Below are positions 59,380 through 64,000 of a stretch of 64,000 bases of DNA, in pieces. Under the pieces are notes generated by a model, which worked only from the letters and a program-made list of their open reading frames with translations, had not been told where the DNA came from and made no database searches. Where the stretch lies: the NCBI RefSeq assembly GCF_019976975.1, contig NZ_AP024630.1, positions 3,844,001 to 3,908,000 on the forward strand, read 5' to 3'. The DNA is from Arthrobacter sp. NtRootA1 (lineage in GTDB: Bacteria > Actinomycetota > Actinomycetes > Actinomycetales > Micrococcaceae). The position numbers and the translations under genes are program-made. Position 1 is the stretch's first letter; each line of letters opens with the position of its first letter.

Positions 59380-61134
59380 TCAGCGAAGGGGAACGATGTC
59401 ATCGACTCCCATGCGCGCGGCGTCAGCTGATTCGTCATCGGGTTGTTGCTGGCTCAACCGCTCAGCTTCCACCCGTGCCAGATAGTGCTTGATTTCGCTT
59501 TCCCGCTGCGTTTCGCTCCAGCCAAGGATTTCTCCCATCAGCTTAGCCACTACGGGCACTGCTGACACACCCCGGTCCCACGCTTCGATCGAGATCCGGG
59601 TGCGGCGCGTCAAAACGTCGTGAACATGACGGGCGCCCTCATGGGTGGTGGCGTAGACCACCTCCGCGGCAAGATAATCGTCAGCCCCGGGAAGCGGCTC
59701 CCCGAGCCCGGGCTGCGCAGCGATGAGATCAAGCACTTCAGAGGCCATGGACCCGTAGCGGTTGAGCAGGTGTTCCACGCGCGCAACGTGGACGCCGGCT
59801 TCTTGCGCGGAGCGGGCGCGGCGGTTCCAGGCGGCTTTGAACCCCTCGGCACCGAGCAATGGGATCGTTTCGGTGCAGCTGGAGGGAACGCGTTCATCCA
59901 TCGCCCGGGTGGCCTCATCAACAGCATCCTTGGCCATGACGCGGTAGGTGGTGAACTTACCGCCGGCCACCACAACCAGGCCTGGCACCGGATGAGCCAC
60001 CACATGTTCACGGGAGAGTTTGGCGGTGGAGTCGTTTTCGCCTGCCAGAAGCGGGCGGAGTCCTGCGTAAACGCCTTCTACGTCCTCACGGGTCAGGGGC
60101 CGCTTCAGGACCTTGTTGACGTGCTCCAGGACGTAGTCAATATCCTTGCTGGACGCGGCGGGGTGGGCCTTGTCCAGTTTCCAGTCCGTGTCCGTAGTCC
60201 CGATGATCCAGTGGCGGCCCCAGGGGATCACGAAGAGCACCGACTTCTCCGTGCGCAGGATCAGCCCAACGGTGGATTGGAACCTGTCCCGCGGTACCAC
60301 GAGGTGGATGCCCTTGGATGCCCTGACTTTGAGCTGTCCCCGGTCCGTAACCATGGCTTGGGTTTCGTCCGTCCAGACTCCCGTGGCATTGACTACCTGC
60401 TTGGCACGCACTTCAAAGACGCTGCCGTCTTCCTGGTTTTCCAGCTTGGCGCCCACCACGCGTTCGCCTTCCCGGAGGAAGTCCACCACACGCACCCTGT
60501 TCACAGCATGGGCACCATAATGGGCTGCGGTCCGCACAACGTTGACCACCAAACGGGCGTCGTCCACTTGGGCATCGTAGTAGCGGATGGAACCAACGAA
60601 GGCATCGTCCTTGAGGCTGGGGGCGGCCCTGAGGGTGCCACGCCGGAAGAGGTGCTTGTGCATGGGGACCCCGCGGCTGTGCCCGGAAGTGAGGCCCAAT
60701 GTGTCGTAAAGCATGATGCCCGCGCCCACATAGGGGCGCTCCCAGAACCTACGGGTCAGTGGGTAGAGGAAAGGGACAGGACGTACAAGATGGGGTGCGA
60801 TCTGCTGAATCAGCAACCCGCGTTCCTGCAGGGCCTCCTGGACCAGTCCGAAATCAAGCATTTCAAGGTACCGGAGGCCACCATGGATGAGCTTGGACGA
60901 GCGCGACGATGTACCCGAGGCCCAGTCCCGCGCCTCGACGATGCCAACTGTAAGGCCGCGGGTCACCGCATCCAGGGCTGCTCCAGCCCCCACCACGCCT
61001 CCGCCGACAATCAGGATGTCCAGCTGTTTGCCGGCTTCGGCTGTGGCTTTCAGGACTTCAATGGATGCGGCACGGGATTCCGGGCTTAATGCTCCCGGAG
61101 AATTCACCTGCGGACCGCCTGCGACATTGCTCAT
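59380..61134 (-). CDS. glpD: Glycerol-3-phosphate dehydrogenase (aerobic, FAD-dependent)
   Basis: Membrane-associated flavoenzyme oxidising glycerol 3-phosphate to DHAP. 584 residues from ATG 61134 (GAGGAGG upstream). FAD motif ILIVGGGVVGAGAALDAVTR near residue 44, GTSSRSSKLIHGGLRYLE, VVNATGVWTDE, PWGRHWIIGTTDTDW and the C-terminal DAO_C domain. No glpF/glpK beside it. Confidence 0.96.
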   Translation of the reverse strand: MSNVAGGPQVNSPGALSPESRAASIEVLKATAEAGKQLDILIVGGGVVGAGAALDAVTRGLTVGIVEARDWASGTSSRSSKLIHGGLRYLEMLDFGLVQEALQERGLLIQQIAPHLVRPVPFLYPLTRRFWERPYVGAGIMLYDTLGLTSGHSRGVPMHKHLFRRGTLRAAPSLKDDAFVGSIRYYDAQVDDARLVVNVVRTAAHYGAHAVNRVRVVDFLREGERVVGAKLENQEDGSVFEVRAKQVVNATGVWTDETQAMVTDRGQLKVRASKGIHLVVPRDRFQSTVGLILRTEKSVLFVIPWGRHWIIGTTDTDWKLDKAHPAASSKDIDYVLEHVNKVLKRPLTREDVEGVYAGLRPLLAGENDSTAKLSREHVVAHPVPGLVVVAGGKFTTYRVMAKDAVDEATRAMDERVPSSCTETIPLLGAEGFKAAWNRRARSAQEAGVHVARVEHLLNRYGSMASEVLDLIAAQPGLGEPLPGADDYLAAEVVYATTHEGARHVHDVLTRRTRISIEAWDRGVSAVPVVAKLMGEILGWSETQRESEIKHYLARVEAERLSQQQPDDESADAARMGVDDIVPLR

Positions 61135-61206
61135 CGGACCCCTCCTCAAACGCAACAGCTGGTAGTCCCCTACCCTACTTGTTGCCAGGTCCGATTGGCA
61201 GAAGTC

Positions 61207-62343
61207 CTAGTTGCCCGAGTATGGGGATACTACGACGTCCACGCGCTGGAACTCCTTGAGGTCGGAGTACCCTGTGGTCGCCATGGACCGGCGCAGTGCG
61301 CCAATGAGGTTGGAGGTGCCGTCAGTGTGGTGCCCGGGCCCGAAGAGGACTTCCTCCAGGGGACCAACTGTACCGACGTTGACGCGGTCGCCACGGGGTG
61401 ATTCAAGGTGGTGTGCTTCCGGGCCCCAGTGCCAGCCGCGGCCCGGAGCTTCTTCGGCGCGTGCCAGGGCGCTCCCCAGCATAACTGCGTCCGCGCCCAT
61501 CGCAATGGCCTTGACGATGTCTCCCGAGCTGCCCATTCCGCCGTCCGCAATGACATGGACATAACGCCCACCGGACTCATCCATGTAGTCCCGGCGGGCT
61601 GCAGTGACGTCTGAGATGGCCGATGCCATGGGTGAATGAATGCCCAGCGCACGGCGCGTGGTGGTGGTAGCACCTCCGCCGAAACCAACCAGGACGCCCG
61701 CGGCACCCGTGCGCATGAGGTGCAGGGCCGGTGTGTAACCAGCCGCTCCACCAACGATCACAGGGACATCGAGTTCGTAGATGAACTGCTTAAGGTTCAG
61801 TGGCTCGTGATTCCTGGACACGTGCTCCGCGGAGACTGTGGTTCCACGAATGACGAAGATATCGACGCCGGCGGCCACCACGGTCTTGTAGTGTTCCTGG
61901 GTGCGCTGCGGGGTCAAGGAGCCGGCCACGGTGACGCCTGCGGCGCGGATCTCGGCCAGGCGGGAGCTGATGAGCTCTGGCTGGATGGGCGCCTGGTACA
62001 GATCCTGCATCCGGCGCGTGACGGCCGGGCTGCTGGTTTCGTTGGCCAGTCCGGCGATTTCGTCGAGCACCTTCTGTGGGTTTTCGTACCGGGTCCAGAG
62101 ACCTTCAAGGTCCAGGACGCCAAGACCACCCAAACGGCCCAAGGCAATGGCCGTGTCCGGCGACATCACAGAGTCCATGGGGGCAGCAATCACCGGCATA
62201 TCGAACTTATAGGCGTCGATCTGCCAGGAGACAGAGACGTCCTTCGGGTCACGCGTCCGACGATTCGGAACGATCGCGATGTCATCCAGGGAGTAGGCAC
62301 GACGCCCACGCTTGCCACGGCCAATCTCAATCTCATAAGTCAC
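61207..62343 (-). CDS. guaB3: GuaB3 family IMP dehydrogenase-related protein
   Basis: 378-residue TIM-barrel of the IMPDH/GMPR family, without CBS domains; opens MTYEIEIGRGKRGRRAYSLD as actinobacterial GuaB3 proteins do. APMDSVMSPDTAIAL, IADGGMGSSGDIVKA and AVMLGSALARAEEAP are the nucleotide-binding motifs. At the catalytic loop (219-230) it reads GFGGGATTTTRR where IMPDH has a Cys (GPGSIC-T-T-R). So canonical IMPDH chemistry is doubtful, although I recall the Cys often being missing in this subfamily. Upstream of glpD, 72 bp between. Confidence 0.9.
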   Translation of the reverse strand: MTYEIEIGRGKRGRRAYSLDDIAIVPNRRTRDPKDVSVSWQIDAYKFDMPVIAAPMDSVMSPDTAIALGRLGGLGVLDLEGLWTRYENPQKVLDEIAGLANETSSPAVTRRMQDLYQAPIQPELISSRLAEIRAAGVTVAGSLTPQRTQEHYKTVVAAGVDIFVIRGTTVSAEHVSRNHEPLNLKQFIYELDVPVIVGGAAGYTPALHLMRTGAAGVLVGFGGGATTTTRRALGIHSPMASAISDVTAARRDYMDESGGRYVHVIADGGMGSSGDIVKAIAMGADAVMLGSALARAEEAPGRGWHWGPEAHHLESPRGDRVNVGTVGPLEEVLFGPGHHTDGTSNLIGALRRSMATTGYSDLKEFQRVDVVVSPYSGN

Positions 62344-62395
62344 TGCTCGAGTTTATCCCACCAAAACCAAGCCACCGTTTTGTTCCAATCCGCTC

Positions 62396-64000
62396 TTACG
62401 GGGTGTTCTGGCTGGTCTCCTCCACGGTGAGCTGGGATTCGAACATCCGGAAGTAGCGGCCCCTCAAGGCCACAAGCTCCTTGTGGGTCCCCTGTTCGGC
62501 AATACGCCCATCCTCGAGCATGTACACAACATCTGCCTTTTCGATGGTGGCAAGCCGGTGGCTGATGGCAATGATGGTGCTGTTCCGGTCCGCGAAAAGC
62601 CGGGTGAAGATCCGATGCTCAGCCAAAGCATCAATGGCCGACGTCGGTTCGTCCATGACCATGAAGGAGGCATCCCGGTAGAAGTTCCGTGCCATGGCGA
62701 GTCGCTGCCATTGACCGCCGGAGAGGCCACTCCCCTTGCGCCCGCGGGGATCCTCCATCCAATTGCTCACATGGTTTTCCAGGCCATTGGGCAGCTTGTT
62801 GATGAACTCCATGGCCTCGGCGTCTGATGCTGCCCTTCGGATGCGTTGCTCGTCCCGGGGTTGATCGACATCGCCCAGGTAGATGTTCTCCGCCGCAGTG
62901 GCGAATTCATACTTCAGGAACTCCTGGCTCAGGACCGCGAGGTGCCGGTGCCAACTGGTGACGTCGATACCGGTGAGATCGACGCCGTCGAGCAGTACTT
63001 GGCCTGAATCCGGCCGGTACAGACCGGCCAGGATCCGGATCAGCGTGGATTTTCCTGCGCCGTTCTCGCCAACTATGGCAATGTGCTGGCCTGCCCTGAT
63101 GGTCAGCGATATGCCCTTGATAACCTCAATGTCACTCCCCGTATAGCTGAACCGGATGTCCCGCATTGCCACTACGGAAGGCGACTTTGCCAACGGAGGC
63201 TCATGGCCGGTGGGCACTGGAAGCGTCATGAAGAGCTCGTAGTCCTTGAGGTTGGCGAGGTCTTCGTCGATGGAACTCAGTGACGAGACCAGGTTGTTGG
63301 CGGTGGACAGAGCCCGGCTGACGATCTGTTGGATGTAAAGGAACTGCCCTACCGGCTGGGCCCTGGCGATGATTTGTCCCACCACCCAAATCAAGGACAC
63401 AACTTCGGCCCCATACTGCAGGGCGTCCGCCGCGAGTTGCTTGGGAATGTAGCGTTTCTGGAAGTCCAGCCGCCTGCGCTCGTCAGCGTCCCGAAGCCGT
63501 GACCGCAGGTCCATCAAATAGCCCACGATTCCGTATAGCCGCATCTCGGCAATGTGCTGGGGCCGCAGGAGGTTCGTCTCAATCATTCGCCGTTGCCGCC
63601 GGGAATCCACCTGGGTATTCCAATGGGCTATTTGCTCTCTTGAGAGCTTGAACTGCAAGTAGACGCTCGGGACGATTGCAATGAGGACAATGACGGCGAT
63701 CCACCAACTGACCAACAACAGCGCACCGACTGCCAGGATGACTGAAACCAACTGCGTAAAGATGGCCGCGATCCTGTCCAGGACCCGGGCATAGGAATCG
63801 GAGAACCGCTTGGCGCGATCGTAGAGGTCCACCGTTTCTTTGTCGTCATAACGCCAGAACTCCAAGGCAAGGAAGCGCTCATACATCATGTCGCCGACGA
63901 TCGCGCCCACTTTGAAGCTCATCAGCTGCTGGATGTACCGGTCCACGCTGCTGAAGGCGCCCCAGAACAGTCCCAGCGCCGCAGTAATGATGACGTACAG
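62396..64000 (-). CDS. ABC exporter, fused permease-ATPase (N-terminus off the right edge)
   Basis: 535 codons visible and open to the window edge, so the start is missing. The partial membrane domain includes ITAALGLFWGAFSSVDR, QLVSVILAVGALLLVSWWIA and VIVLIAIVPSVYLQFK. The ATPase shows Walker A VGENGAGKSTLIR, signature LSGGQWQRLAMARNF, Walker B FMVMDEPTSAID and H-loop IAISHRLATI. An ABCB-like half-transporter; the signature's Trp is unusual. Substrate unknown. A gene of about 600 codons would be normal. Confidence 0.9.
   Translation of the reverse strand: MYVIITAALGLFWGAFSSVDRYIQQLMSFKVGAIVGDMMYERFLALEFWRYDDKETVDLYDRAKRFSDSYARVLDRIAAIFTQLVSVILAVGALLLVSWWIAVIVLIAIVPSVYLQFKLSREQIAHWNTQVDSRRQRRMIETNLLRPQHIAEMRLYGIVGYLMDLRSRLRDADERRRLDFQKRYIPKQLAADALQYGAEVVSLIWVVGQIIARAQPVGQFLYIQQIVSRALSTANNLVSSLSSIDEDLANLKDYELFMTLPVPTGHEPPLAKSPSVVAMRDIRFSYTGSDIEVIKGISLTIRAGQHIAIVGENGAGKSTLIRILAGLYRPDSGQVLLDGVDLTGIDVTSWHRHLAVLSQEFLKYEFATAAENIYLGDVDQPRDEQRIRRAASDAEAMEFINKLPNGLENHVSNWMEDPRGRKGSGLSGGQWQRLAMARNFYRDASFMVMDEPTSAIDALAEHRIFTRLFADRNSTIIAISHRLATIEKADVVYMLEDGRIAEQGTHKELVALRGRYFRMFESQLTVEETSQNTP

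Noticed and set aside
59620..61089. 489-codon plus-strand frame opposite glpD
   Set aside because: glpD is certain on the minus strand; the antisense frame has no domain.

Overview
The window is high-GC DNA whose gene content points to an actinobacterium of the Micrococcaceae, most likely Arthrobacter or Paenarthrobacter. That is an inference from the overall repertoire (dual-ATPase peptide transporter, GuaB3-type IMP dehydrogenase-like protein, DUF3817 beside SURF1, MTES_1575-type nuclease domain on a large helicase-like protein). Most of it is ordinary chromosome: nutrient uptake, core metabolism, regulators, one tRNA-Ala.

Layout. 1-4649: oligopeptide ABC transporter (oppA, oppB, oppC and a fused dual ATPase that runs off the left edge), with a strong hairpin after oppA. 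4978-14179: a genomic island of about 9.2 kb in the 3' end of ychF. A 33-bp imperfect copy of the end of ychF lies at the far side, followed by what looks like the original ychF terminator. The island carries a HEPN protein with an RX4H motif, a GHKL ATPase with a PD-(D/E)xK-like domain (C-terminally frameshifted), a membrane-anchored protein, a DUF5677 protein, a broken DUF262 (GmrS-like) gene and an OLD-like ATPase with a TOPRIM domain. It looks like a defence island. I see no integrase. 14147-22640: ychF, rmuC, ispH, xseA/xseB, ppk2 and an AlaA-type aminotransferase. 22760-26296: osmoprotectant (OpuC/ProU-type) ABC operon. 26394-27575: rsgA interrupted by an in-frame amber codon, preceded by a possible leader ORF. 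27799-33207: Nudix hydrolase, GH35 beta-galactosidase, pirin, sugar kinase, nitronate monooxygenase.

33182-38746: regulators paired with transporters: a LysR gene divergent from an MFS gene, a TMEM175-like channel, and two Lrp/AsnC genes, one divergent from an MFS gene across a perfect palindrome. 38794-45510: DUF1761, CorA-ZapE, ferritin, a paired CrcB fluoride exporter, Usp, a PhnA zinc ribbon, CspA, a glycolipid-binding protein and a dienelactone hydrolase. Then tRNA-Ala(CGC). 45676-51106: NAD(P)-binding protein, membrane protein, GNAT, galU, 5-FTHF cyclo-ligase, FmdB zinc ribbon, SAF/CpaB-like protein. 51168-64000: a large helicase-like protein with a degenerate P-loop, guaA, DUF3817, SURF1, PTS IIA, glpD, guaB3 and an ABC exporter cut by the right edge.

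Functional links: guaA and guaB3 serve purine metabolism; xseA/xseB form exonuclease VII; the two crcB genes should form a heterodimeric fluoride channel; opp and opuC take up peptides and compatible solutes. The most novel part is the ychF island, above all the GHKL-nuclease plus HEPN gene pair.
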